Below, in pieces: positions 1 through 6,193 of a stretch of 21,112 bases of DNA. A program made the position numbers and the translations under genes. The notes under the pieces are model-generated. The model was not told the DNA's origin. It made no database searches and saw only the letters and a list, made by a program, of their open reading frames with translations. Position 1 is the first letter of the stretch. Each line of letters begins with the position of its first letter. This stretch comes from CAZPHU01 sp964419255 (GTDB taxonomy: Bacteria; Fibrobacterota; Chitinivibrionia; Chitinivibrionales; CAYFVL01): NCBI GenBank assembly GCA_964419255.1, contig CAYQOU010000069.1, forward strand, positions 1-21,112, read 5' to 3'.

Positions 1-534
1 CAGGTAATTGCCCACTGTAAGCTCGGCGGTTTTCTGCGCGATAAATCCGGTGATCGGGGTAATGATACGTGTGTTTTGCAGCCCCTGCTGAGCCTGCTCG
101 AAAAAGGCCAGTGCCTTGTTGAGCTGCCCCTGTGCATTAGCGAACTCCGCCTCGGATGCCGCTTCACTATCGTAAAGCTTCTTAACCGACTGGTAGCTTA
201 GACGGGCCGACTCAAGCTGACGTTTTGCCTGTGCCAGGTTGTAACTGGCTGCGTTGTCCTCCAACAACACAAGTATGCTGCCCTCCTTTACCCGGTCTCC
301 CAATTCAAACCATATTTCTTTGATCGTTCCCTGCGCCTGTGCTACAATCCATGCCTCTTCTATACCGCTGATTGTTCCCGATGATTCTACCTGCCGGTTT
401 ATGATGCCCCTGCTGATACGTACAGCCTCGAGAACCTGGCGACTGTCGTCTTCGGGAGTCTTTTGTGCAGGCTGCTGCTGCCCGCATGCGCAGAAAATCA
501 ACCAGGATGAAATGACCATCGAGCGCATTTTCAT
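1..534 (-). CDS. RND-type efflux periplasmic adaptor (membrane fusion protein), 3' end outside window
   Basis: The visible 178 codons read as an HlyD/AcrA-type adaptor that bridges an inner-membrane pump to the outer-membrane channel. After a hydrophobic leader ending in a Cys-rich ACG around residue 18 (possible lipoprotein, but the lipobox is not canonical) comes the barrel-sandwich half-lipoyl motif, with GTIKEIWFELGDRVKEG near residues 73-89 and LLEDN soon after. An alpha-helical hairpin rich in Gln, Ala and Glu follows (about 95-155). The return lipoyl strand starts with ITPITGFI near residue 163. The start is the ATG at 534-532, which overlaps the TGA of the upstream TolC-like gene as ATGA, indicating translational coupling. 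The beta-barrel, the membrane-proximal domain and presumably the pump gene lie beyond the left edge. Family is clear; substrate is unknown. Confidence 0.9.
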   Translation of the reverse strand, partial: MKMRSMVISSWLIFCACGQQQPAQKTPEDDSRQVLEAVRISRGIINRQVESSGTISGIEEAWIVAQAQGTIKEIWFELGDRVKEGSILVLLEDNAASYNLAQAKRQLESARLSYQSVKKLYDSEAASEAEFANAQGQLNKALAFFEQAQQGLQNTRIITPITGFIAQKTAELTVGNYL

Positions 535-1934
535 CGGGTAACCTCCAGCTTGCCGATATTCAATAAATACTGTGCATGGGCACGAAGGCAGGAAAAAAGA
601 GCATCGATATATGCAAGTCGTGCCTGTTCCGTACTGAGTGAAACTTCCAGCAGATCGGTCAGGCCGGCGACCCCGCTTTCGTATCGGGTCTGCATGATGT
701 CAAGGGTTTGCTCCAGCAGCTTTTGCCTCTGATCTGCAGCCTCAAGCTGTTGGCGGGCTCCAAGAAAGTTGCGTGCGGCTGTGCGGGCGGCGGTAATGAA
801 CCGATTGTGGGCCTGATTTTCGGAAACCAGGCTCTCTTCGTACTCAGAGACTGCCTGAAAATAACCGGATGTATTGGAAAAGCCTTGGAAAATCGGAATA
901 TTTAAGTTCAGACCCAAGTACCATCCGGGATCCTGATCAGGTAAGAATTCCTCCACACCTTGCCACTGAAGAGTGAAAAAACCGTTGAGGGAAGGTATGT
1001 AGCCGGTGATGGCCGCATATTTTTGCAGACGCGCAATGCGGGTTGTTGTCTTAAGTGCCTGATAGGAGGGATTCTGCTGTATCGCCTTTCCAACAGCAGT
1101 ATCTACGGTTAGAGTCGTGCAGCGACCCACAAAGTGATCGTAAGAGAGCAGTTTAAATGATTGGGAAAGGGTATCCAGAAGAATTCCCATGGAAGAAAAC
1201 AGCGAATATCGTGCGGCATCCGCGCCGGCCCGTGCCTGTGCAAGGGCGGCCCGGCTCTGGGCGACCTCCGCCTCCCATCTGAGTACTTCGGTGATAGGCA
1301 CAACTCCCGACTGTTGACGAATGCGTGCGCTTTGAAGATTACGGCTGTTGAACTCCAGACTGCTTTGCGCGGCCTCCACCCGTGCCTTCGCGGACACTGC
1401 GTTCAGATATGCTTCCCGCGTCGAGTATATTGCCTCCTGGCGGGCTGAATTCAGCTGAAACTCTGCAGCTTCTCTTCCTGCACCAGAAATTTTGATTTGC
1501 ATATACTGGCTGCCACCGTTTATAATCGGCTGTTGAATCGTGAGGTCGTGAAGGAAAAAGTTTTCAAGGTCCTCTGTCTGATCGTACTCTCCATCGGGCA
1601 TCTGTTGATCTCCCGGAATCTGCTGGACCGCCTTTGCTCGTCGCCCGCCTCCTTCAGGAAACGTTGAAGTGGGAGAACCAAACTGGCTGACGGTTCCCCC
1701 CAACCGGATATATTGGGAGCTAAAACTGATTCGTGGCAGATAGCTGGTGACCGCCTGTCGGTACGCCCATGTGCGTGTATCTAGCTGTTTCTCAGAACCG
1801 CGAACATCAAAGCCGGCGATCACCGCACAGGATTCTGCCTCCTGAAGGGTAAGAACAGAATCATCGTTCCATATGACAGCATACGGGCGAATACAGGTGA
1901 GGAGTAGTGTAAGTGTAAAAGTAGCGGTTTTCAT
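531..1934 (-). CDS. TolC-like outer membrane efflux protein (OEP family)
   Basis: Outer-membrane channel partner of the adaptor encoded immediately downstream. From the ATG at 1934 the protein is 467 residues, normal for the family. It begins with a signal-peptide-like MKTATFTLTLLLT segment. The internal duplication typical of TolC is visible: two halves start with LTLQEAESCAV and TAVGKAIQQNPSYQAL, each followed by a helical stretch and a strand block (YLPRISFSSQY and YIPSLNGFFTLQW). The second half ends with the helix QTRYESGVAGLTDLLEVS, very typical of OEP proteins. A longer frame begins at a TTG at 1952, but ATG 1934 places the signal peptide correctly; neither start has a strong Shine-Dalgarno. 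It overlaps the next gene by four bases. The drug or metabolite exported cannot be told from sequence. Confidence 0.93.
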   Translation of the reverse strand: MKTATFTLTLLLTCIRPYAVIWNDDSVLTLQEAESCAVIAGFDVRGSEKQLDTRTWAYRQAVTSYLPRISFSSQYIRLGGTVSQFGSPTSTFPEGGGRRAKAVQQIPGDQQMPDGEYDQTEDLENFFLHDLTIQQPIINGGSQYMQIKISGAGREAAEFQLNSARQEAIYSTREAYLNAVSAKARVEAAQSSLEFNSRNLQSARIRQQSGVVPITEVLRWEAEVAQSRAALAQARAGADAARYSLFSSMGILLDTLSQSFKLLSYDHFVGRCTTLTVDTAVGKAIQQNPSYQALKTTTRIARLQKYAAITGYIPSLNGFFTLQWQGVEEFLPDQDPGWYLGLNLNIPIFQGFSNTSGYFQAVSEYEESLVSENQAHNRFITAARTAARNFLGARQQLEAADQRQKLLEQTLDIMQTRYESGVAGLTDLLEVSLSTEQARLAYIDALFSCLRAHAQYLLNIGKLEVTR

Positions 1935-2399
1935 GCCGATGGATTTAAGCAAGTATCGGGCCGAGGGGAGCAGGTGCAGAAATGCTTTTCAAATGCAGGA
2001 GACTATGCGGATTTATTCGCTGCTATGCGCATGCAGGTGTAAGTTCTATTGCAGTCGGTTTGATATCTCCTGTAGCACAAGATCTAAAAAACATGTCTAT
2101 ATATTCAAAACAGAAGAAAATGGTCGTGCGTGCACGGAAAGGCTGATGTTCGGTGGTTAAAATGGATAGCGCCTATGATACCGAAACCGGCGAAATTAGC
2201 TCGTTGGCTTCGGTGCGGTCAGGTGCTTTTCAAGAACTGGAACGCTCAGTTCCACGAGGATGGTTATATGGTCAAATTGCTTAACGCGCCAATGGCAGTC
2301 TACACAAAGTAGTAAGGCGCTCTTAAGAAGGCCGCACGAAGGGTGAGCAAATCGATTGGCCGGCTCATACCTCGATTCTCGATACCTCATCTCCAAGTG
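1935..2399. other. 465-base gap without a convincing gene
   Basis: This separates the 3' end of the HTH-IIA gene from the 5' end of the efflux operon; both are on the minus strand, so it should hold the efflux promoter, but no clear -35/-10 pair was found. A 6-bp inverted repeat TGGAAC/GTTCCA with loop GCTCA lies at 2238-2254. Short direct repeats CTATGCG occur near 2003 and 2021. A 40-codon plus-strand frame (ATG 2162 to a stop near 2284) has protein-like composition but matches no family I recognise and is not called as a gene. Confidence 0.5.
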
Positions 2400-3047
2400 T
2401 CACATTACGAGTGCCTGATACATCTGATGGCTATCCTGAGCGGCAAGCACATTCTCGCGGATAGTCACCTTTTTTAGGCGAGCGGTCACATGGGACAGAA
2501 GTCTTACATGTTTGGCGTGCTGGTCTTTTCCGGCTGCAATCATCACGATTATTCTCACCGGATTGCCATCCAGTGACTCGTAATCTTCGATTGGTGATTG
2601 GCTGACTCCCAAAGCCATGATAATGTCCTTGACCGAATTGAGGCGCACGTGCGGAAGCCCGATGCCAAGCCCGATACCGGTACTCATCAGCTGTTCGCGC
2701 TGGAAGACGGCATCGGCAAGCTGATTGCCGTCTGTGACGGATTTGGTTTGGGAAAGGACGGAGATGAGTTCATTAATCGCATCTATTTTCGATGATGATT
2801 GTAAAAGTATGCAGTGCTGTGGGGAGAGAGCACGAGTAAGCGATACCGAGGGCGGCGGGGTAGGACGTTCAACCGATTTGCCTAGCCTCTGATCTACCCA
2901 GTTTATCACCTCTGAGCGTTTGAAACGCCATGAAGTGCCCAGTTTTCCTGAAGGAATGACCCCCTTTTGAGCCCAATCGTAAACCGTCCGTTCAGAAACA
3001 CGAAGGTATTCAGCTACCTCTTCGATGGTCAATATATCATTTTCCAT
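2400..3047 (-). CDS. PTS IIA (PtsN/fructose-type) domain protein with N-terminal excisionase-type HTH
   Basis: This 215-residue two-domain protein has residues 1-55 as a MerR/excisionase-type DNA-binding helix-turn-helix (LTIEEVAEYLRVSERTVYDW, then the wing SGKLGTSWRFKRSEV). Residues about 70-215 form a PTS EIIA domain of the PtsN/fructose class. The phospho-acceptor is His133 in GIGLPHVR, and the second conserved His is His180 in QHAKHVRLLSHV. The family is expected to receive phosphate from PEP via EI and HPr; the HTH suggests phosphorylation controls DNA binding, which is inference. No EIIB or EIIC gene is nearby, arguing for regulation rather than sugar uptake. A divergent EI gene lies at 14468-16216 in this window. 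It is transcribed away from a HAD hydrolase gene with which it shares the intergenic promoter region. Confidence 0.92.
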   Translation of the reverse strand: MENDILTIEEVAEYLRVSERTVYDWAQKGVIPSGKLGTSWRFKRSEVINWVDQRLGKSVERPTPPPSVSLTRALSPQHCILLQSSSKIDAINELISVLSQTKSVTDGNQLADAVFQREQLMSTGIGLGIGLPHVRLNSVKDIIMALGVSQSPIEDYESLDGNPVRIIVMIAAGKDQHAKHVRLLSHVTARLKKVTIRENVLAAQDSHQMYQALVM

Positions 3048-3090
3048 AATTATGTACGTATTATCCTTTCTATGAATGAGACGTCATTTA

Positions 3091-3119
3091 AAAATAGTAT
3101 TTTTGCAAAATAGTGTAAA
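3091..3119 (-). promoter_or_regulatory. Candidate sigma-70 promoter for the HTH-IIA gene
   Basis: On the minus strand TTTACA (3119-3114) is followed after 17 bases by TATTTT (3096-3091), 44 bases upstream of the ATG at 3047. The region is strongly AT-rich. A plus-strand candidate for the HAD gene overlaps it: TTGCAA at 3103-3108 with AATATAAC ending at 3133. Assigned by eye from consensus only. Confidence 0.4.
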
Positions 3120-3130
3120 TATTGCAATAT
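3119..3130. promoter_or_regulatory. 12-bp perfect palindrome in divergent promoter region (possible operator)
   Basis: ATATTGCAATAT is its own reverse complement. It lies at the outer edge of the -35 box of the HTH-IIA promoter candidate and within the -10 region of the plus-strand HAD promoter candidate, so a dimer bound there could control both directions. AT-rich palindromes of this length can occur by chance. Confidence 0.3.
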
Positions 3131-3150
3131 AACAGAAAGAGTTTCCACCT

Positions 3151-3798
3151 ATGTCACTTCTCCACAAGTACAGGCACATTATTTGGGACTGGAATGGTAC
3201 TCTCTTTGATGATGTTGATTTGTGTCTCGAGCTGATCAATACGATTCTGAGCCGTCACGGTCTGAAGTCGATTACATTGGAACGTTACCGGGACGTTTTC
3301 GGCTTTCCGGTAAGAAGATATTATCAGAACATTGGCTTTGATTTCAGACGAGTTTCATTTGAAAGGGTCGCCGTTGAGTTTATAGATGCATATAACAGCA
3401 GACGGTTTGAGGCTGGGTTATATAAAGGGGCTGCGGAGACGCTCAGGGGGTTGTGTAATCTGGGAGTGAGTCATTCAGTTCTTTCTGCTTATCGTCATGC
3501 GGACCTTGAGACAACCATTCGTCGTCTGGGGATTGGAGGATACTTTGAGACGATCAGCGGCATAAGTGATCAATTTGCCGCAAGCAAAAAAGAAAACGGT
3601 GCATTGCTGATCAAGAAACTTACCTATACTCCAGAAGAGATCCTGCTTGTTGGAGATACCGGTCACGATTTTGAAGTCGCCCGGATGATCGGCGTTGACT
3701 GTATTCTGATCTCCCACGGCCATTCCAGCCTGAATCGGTTGAAACGCTGCGGTGTGCCGGTTGTTGACGCCCTGAATAAAATTTTTACAACGACATAA
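3151..3798 (+). CDS. HAD-superfamily hydrolase (phosphoglycolate phosphatase-like)
   Basis: The protein has 215 residues with a HAD core and an alpha-helical C1-type cap. Motif I is DWNGT at residues 13-17: nucleophile Asp13 is present, but the usual second Asp (acid/base, +2) is Asn15. Motif II is Ser112 in VLSAYR, motif III Lys146 or Lys147 in ASKKENG, and motif IV GDTGHDFEVA with Asp169 and Asp173. The family hydrolyses small phosphate esters such as phosphoglycolate or sugar phosphates; DWNGT members form a common, poorly characterised subgroup. The ATG follows AGAAAGAG. The gene is divergent from the HTH-IIA PTS regulator and ends about 55 bases before a strong hairpin terminator. A role in sugar-phosphate control linked to its neighbour is possible but only inferred from position. 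Confidence 0.88.
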   Translation: MSLLHKYRHIIWDWNGTLFDDVDLCLELINTILSRHGLKSITLERYRDVFGFPVRRYYQNIGFDFRRVSFERVAVEFIDAYNSRRFEAGLYKGAAETLRGLCNLGVSHSVLSAYRHADLETTIRRLGIGGYFETISGISDQFAASKKENGALLIKKLTYTPEEILLVGDTGHDFEVARMIGVDCILISHGHSSLNRLKRCGVPVVDALNKIFTTT

Positions 3799-3854
3799 GA
3801 CCTGAATTGTCCGATTCTCTCGCGGTGATTCACACATTGCAGGTAAAAGGAAAA

Positions 3855-3889
3855 AAAAGAAGCAATGACTGTCGGTCTTTGCTTCTTTT
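3855..3889 (+). terminator. Intrinsic terminator after HAD gene, probably bidirectional
   Basis: An 11-bp perfect stem, AAAAGAAGCAA (3855-3865) with TTGCTTCTTTT (3879-3889), encloses a 13-base loop. The arms supply an A-tract on one side and a T-tract on the other, so it could act on both strands. It lies 57 bases after the HAD stop codon. Confidence 0.75.
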
Positions 3890-4178
3890 CAGGGTGAATG
3901 CTTACTTCAAGGGGGTATCAGCTAACTGTATAGTTACTGACCCTTTGGGGACGCTGCGGTGATAGAAAAGTTTTTGCTCATCGTTGTATAACCGAAGAGC
4001 ATTGCAGACGAAAAAACCCCAGATGATTATGGGCTCAGCGATAATCAAAACAACTATAATAAATCTACCCTAATTTACACAGGAAATAAATACTCAATTA
4101 TGAGTAATTTTGAGTACTGGCGCGTCTGGAAATTGGATCAAATCGGGTAATATTACCCTTTTTGTTGGTGGAAAGATG
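3890..4178. other. Remainder of convergent gap (3799-4178) with possible tiny transcript
   Basis: This lies between the HAD terminator and the 3' end of the LuxR-type gene, where no promoter would be expected. It nevertheless holds TATAAT (4055-4060, no good -35), AGGAAA (4081-4086), a 16-codon frame (4100-4150), three hexamers spaced by 10 bp (4091-4116) and a palindrome followed by five T (4145-4163). No longer coding frame is supported. Confidence 0.4.
4145..4163 (+). terminator. Possible small intrinsic terminator
   Basis: The perfect palindrome GGGTAATATTACCC (4145-4158) can fold as a 5-bp stem with loop ATAT and is followed directly by TTTTT on the plus strand. The preceding plus-strand gene already has its own terminator at 3855-3889, so if functional this would serve a short independent RNA. 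The stem is short and AT-rich inside, so the site may instead be a protein-binding palindrome. Confidence 0.35.
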
Positions 4179-4940
4179 TTACAACAGGTTATGTTCCTGG
4201 GCAAAACGAATCAGCTGGTGCGAATTGTTGGCGTTTATTTTTTTCAACATGCGGCGGCGGTGGGTATGTACCGTATGGACGCTTAGGTTCAGGGCATCGG
4301 CTATTTCTTTACTACAATCCCCATTTGCGATATGGCGAATAATCTCGATTTCACGAGGCGTAAGGATTCGACCCGCCTCAAGCAGTTCATCATCCGGAAA
4401 AACAAGTCCGGGATATGAAGGGCCTTTGTAATCGAAGGTGACTATGGAAGATTGTTTGTAAGAGGTGATGTCTGTGCACCAGGTGATGGTCAATGCGGGG
4501 TTTCCGAAACGGTCACGTCTGTATAGAGAATTATCGCGTTTTATTCTAATCCAGTGGCCTTGTCGGTGGCGTACCCGGCAATCCATGGAAAACATGCCTT
4601 CCATAGGCAGGGTATCTCGGAATTTGTAGGCAAAGGATAAGCTCTTAAACACAGCCAGGCAGGTCAGAGAAAGGTCCTGGGGATGCACTGCTTCATAAAA
4701 CATCTCAAGATCATTTAAATCGTAGGGATCATATCCCAGAACATGTCTGATACTCTCACTGACATAGAGCATCTGACCGGTTTTTATGTCCATGATATAA
4801 TAGAATTGTGTGGAAGGAAGTGGAAAACGCAATCTGTTTTCCTGCTCGATGATTAGATGTCGGTACTTATCCAGGTCAGGATCGACGGGATGTGACCGTA
4901 ACCAGTCGCATAAACTTTGTGTAGAGAGAGGATTTTTCAT
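4179..4940 (-). CDS. PAS domain LuxR-family transcriptional regulator
   Basis: The protein has 253 residues. About 45-160 form a PAS fold (PAS_3-like): IMDIKTGQMLYVSESIRHVL, the VHPQD segment, GHWIRIKR and the closing TITWCTDIT. Residues about 192-246 are a LuxR/GerE helix-turn-helix: LTPREIEIIRHIANGDCSKE, then ALNLSVHTVHTHRRRMLKKI. There is no receiver domain and no autoinducer-binding domain, so the PAS domain is the likely sensory input (ligand unknown). The arrangement resembles PAS-LuxR regulators common in Bacteroidota-type genomes. The gene stands alone, convergent with the HAD gene and divergent from the GNAT-like gene. Repeats on both sides (CCCTAATYTACAC at 4068 and 5002) may be binding sites, which is inference. 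Confidence 0.93.
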   Translation of the reverse strand: MKNPLSTQSLCDWLRSHPVDPDLDKYRHLIIEQENRLRFPLPSTQFYYIMDIKTGQMLYVSESIRHVLGYDPYDLNDLEMFYEAVHPQDLSLTCLAVFKSLSFAYKFRDTLPMEGMFSMDCRVRHRQGHWIRIKRDNSLYRRDRFGNPALTITWCTDITSYKQSSIVTFDYKGPSYPGLVFPDDELLEAGRILTPREIEIIRHIANGDCSKEIADALNLSVHTVHTHRRRMLKKINANNSHQLIRFAQEHNLL

Positions 4941-5308
4941 ACACTTACGTAAAGCAATCAGAAGAGGTCAGCATTTATACACAATAGTACAATAACAGCG
5001 GCCCTAATCTACACGTAAACCGCATATAAATGCTAACATGTTGTTTTAATCATCGCCACTAAAATATACAGAATGCCGCTACTTAAAAAGTAGACAATAT
5101 GACTGACATCTGATGCGTTTTGCAATCGAACAGCAATAATATCAATTGGTGTCGCCATTGTTCATGGCGACCTGAGTCGATTATTGATTGAAACAGCTTG
5201 TACCGTATTATAGTTTTTATACCCAAATAAAAATGATGTACATCTGCAATAGGCATAAAAGAAGTACGGTCCCTGTAACACACGGCCAGTTAAAAAAGCA
5301 GGTCCCTT
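4941..5308. other. 368-base divergent intergenic region with inverted repeats
   Basis: This lies between the LuxR-type gene (minus) and the GNAT-like gene (plus) and should hold both promoters. Visible structures are GCATTTATA at 4971-4979 with its inverted copy TATAAATGC at 5025-5033; CCCTAATCTACAC at 5002-5014, near-identical to a copy at 4068-4080; the stem-loop GTCGCCAT/ATGGCGAC at 5151-5171, which could be extended by CAATAAT/ATTATTG at 5134-5140 and 5180-5186; and GGTCCCT twice (near 5269 and 5301). No coding frame here is convincing. Confidence 0.5.
5151..5171. repeat. Perfect 8-bp stem-loop
   Basis: GTCGCCAT (5151-5158) and ATGGCGAC (5164-5171) flank the loop TGTTC. There is no T-tract on either side, so it is unlikely to be an intrinsic terminator. 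An outer pairing CAATAAT (5134-5140) with ATTATTG (5180-5186) is possible across an internal loop. It could be an operator or a structured leader of the GNAT-like gene. Confidence 0.5.
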
Positions 5309-5866
5309 TTGAGAAATAATAAGTTTAAAAGTATGAAGATGCAATACGAGATCCTCGACATCCACAACGAGTCAGAGGTCGCGGCATATGAGAGAGCCAT
5401 GTACAGAGCTTTCAGCGGCTCGGAGATTGTGACTTTAGACAAAATCTGGCAGTTTGATCACAAAAACAGGAAACTGCGTACCCGCATACCATATGATGAT
5501 CAGGAGATTTATGTTGCCAGGCTTGACGACAGTGTGGTTGCCGGTGTTGCCGTTAACTATGCGATGGACAAAATCCTGCAGCTTGAGATGATGGGATTTT
5601 CTATCGATAAGAATCGTAAGGGGATCTGTGAGGGGTTGGGTATCTTTAATCTGCGCGTGTTCCACAACAGCTCTATGGTCGCCTTAACCCTGAAGCAGCA
5701 CATGTTTGAAAAAATGCGGGAACGGGGAATTGTCCGGGCCTATGGTACCTGCTCTACCCGCAAACTTCGTGGGTACCTTCACCTGGGCTGGCGTCTCATC
5801 GATCAGCGCCAATTCGAGGGAGAACAGAAATACCTTCTTGAGATGATCGGGCCCGACTCCCGCTAG
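5309..5866 (+). CDS. GNAT-fold acyltransferase-like protein
   Basis: The protein has 185 residues from a TTG at 5309 preceded by AGCAGG with 6-base spacing; ATG codons at 5333 and 5339 are alternative starts without a clear ribosome binding site. The secondary-structure order fits a GNAT-like fold. There is an N-terminal helix (YERAMYRAFSG), paired strands EIYVARLDDSVVAGVAVNYA, a central strand LQLEMMGFSI, a helix LKQHMFEKMRERG, and a closing YGTCSTRKLRGYLHLGW then KYLLEM typical of acetyltransferases. The consensus acetyl-CoA loop (Q/R-x-x-G-x-G/A) is not obvious, so an acyl-carrier or unusual donor is possible. The family assignment is from pattern only. It is divergent from a PAS-LuxR regulator. 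LuxI-type and N-acyl amino acid synthases share this fold, but nothing here proves such a role. Confidence 0.55.
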   Translation: MRNNKFKSMKMQYEILDIHNESEVAAYERAMYRAFSGSEIVTLDKIWQFDHKNRKLRTRIPYDDQEIYVARLDDSVVAGVAVNYAMDKILQLEMMGFSIDKNRKGICEGLGIFNLRVFHNSSMVALTLKQHMFEKMRERGIVRAYGTCSTRKLRGYLHLGWRLIDQRQFEGEQKYLLEMIGPDSR

Positions 5867-5914
5867 AGGAAAAGCCTTGGAATTTGCCCGTTGGTGTCTT
5901 TCGATGGGGTATTT

Positions 5915-6016
5915 GCCAATTCTCATCTCTGTGGGCGTGGGTGTAGTGCCTAAAAAGGACTGGCAGACCCCAACATATTGTGTGCGACCCACACAAAATA
6001 TGGTGCAAGAATTGGC
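5915..6016 (+). ncRNA. Candidate structured RNA element (nested inverted repeats)
   Basis: Outer stem GCCAATTCT (5915-5923) pairs perfectly with AGAATTGGC (6008-6016). Inside, AGT-g-CCT/AGGACT forms a bulged hairpin with an A-rich loop near 5945-5961, flanked by GGGT and ACCC. A second hairpin, CATATTGTGTG with CACACAAAATATG, lies at 5974-6002 (two-base bulge). The result is a closed multi-branch shape of about 100 nt. No riboswitch or ncRNA class was recognised. It could be the 3' UTR of the GNAT gene, a leader of the kinase gene, an independent RNA or a DNA site. Confidence 0.3.
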
Positions 6017-6085
6017 GGAGTATTTGTAAGTGGTTGTAAATGGAGGGAATACACTCAAGCGCTTAAAGTATAACATAAAAAAATG

Positions 6086-6115
6086 TTGGACAAAGCACGA
6101 TTGATGAGCTATATT
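6086..6115 (+). promoter_or_regulatory. Candidate sigma-70 promoter for the Ser/Thr kinase gene
   Basis: TTGGAC (6086-6091) and TATATT (6110-6115) are separated by 18 bases, about 78 bases before the kinase ATG. Assigned by consensus only. Confidence 0.4.
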
Positions 6116-6193
6116 GTTACATAGAAGATGTGACCGTAACTTTAGTTAGCACAGGTATTTAAAACCCTGACCTCAGACGGAGCATTAACAACC

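Larger units (their letters stand above)
5867..6193. other. 327-base gap with nested inverted repeats and kinase promoter
   Basis: No convincing gene is present. 5915-6016 is bounded by a 9-bp perfect inverted repeat and holds two further potential stems. An 8-bp palindrome AAGCGCTT is at 6057-6064, and a promoter candidate for the Ser/Thr kinase lies at 6086-6115. The kinase ribosome binding site is weak (ACGGAG, 11 bases before ATG). Confidence 0.5.

Noticed and set aside
2162..2284. 40-codon plus-strand frame with protein-like composition
   Set aside because: No recognisable family, weak ribosome binding site and no clear promoter; composition alone is not enough.
3799..4178. Possible CRISPR or insertion-sequence remnant in the convergent gap
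   Set aside because: The repeats are six bases only, with no spacers, terminal inverted repeats or transposase fragment.
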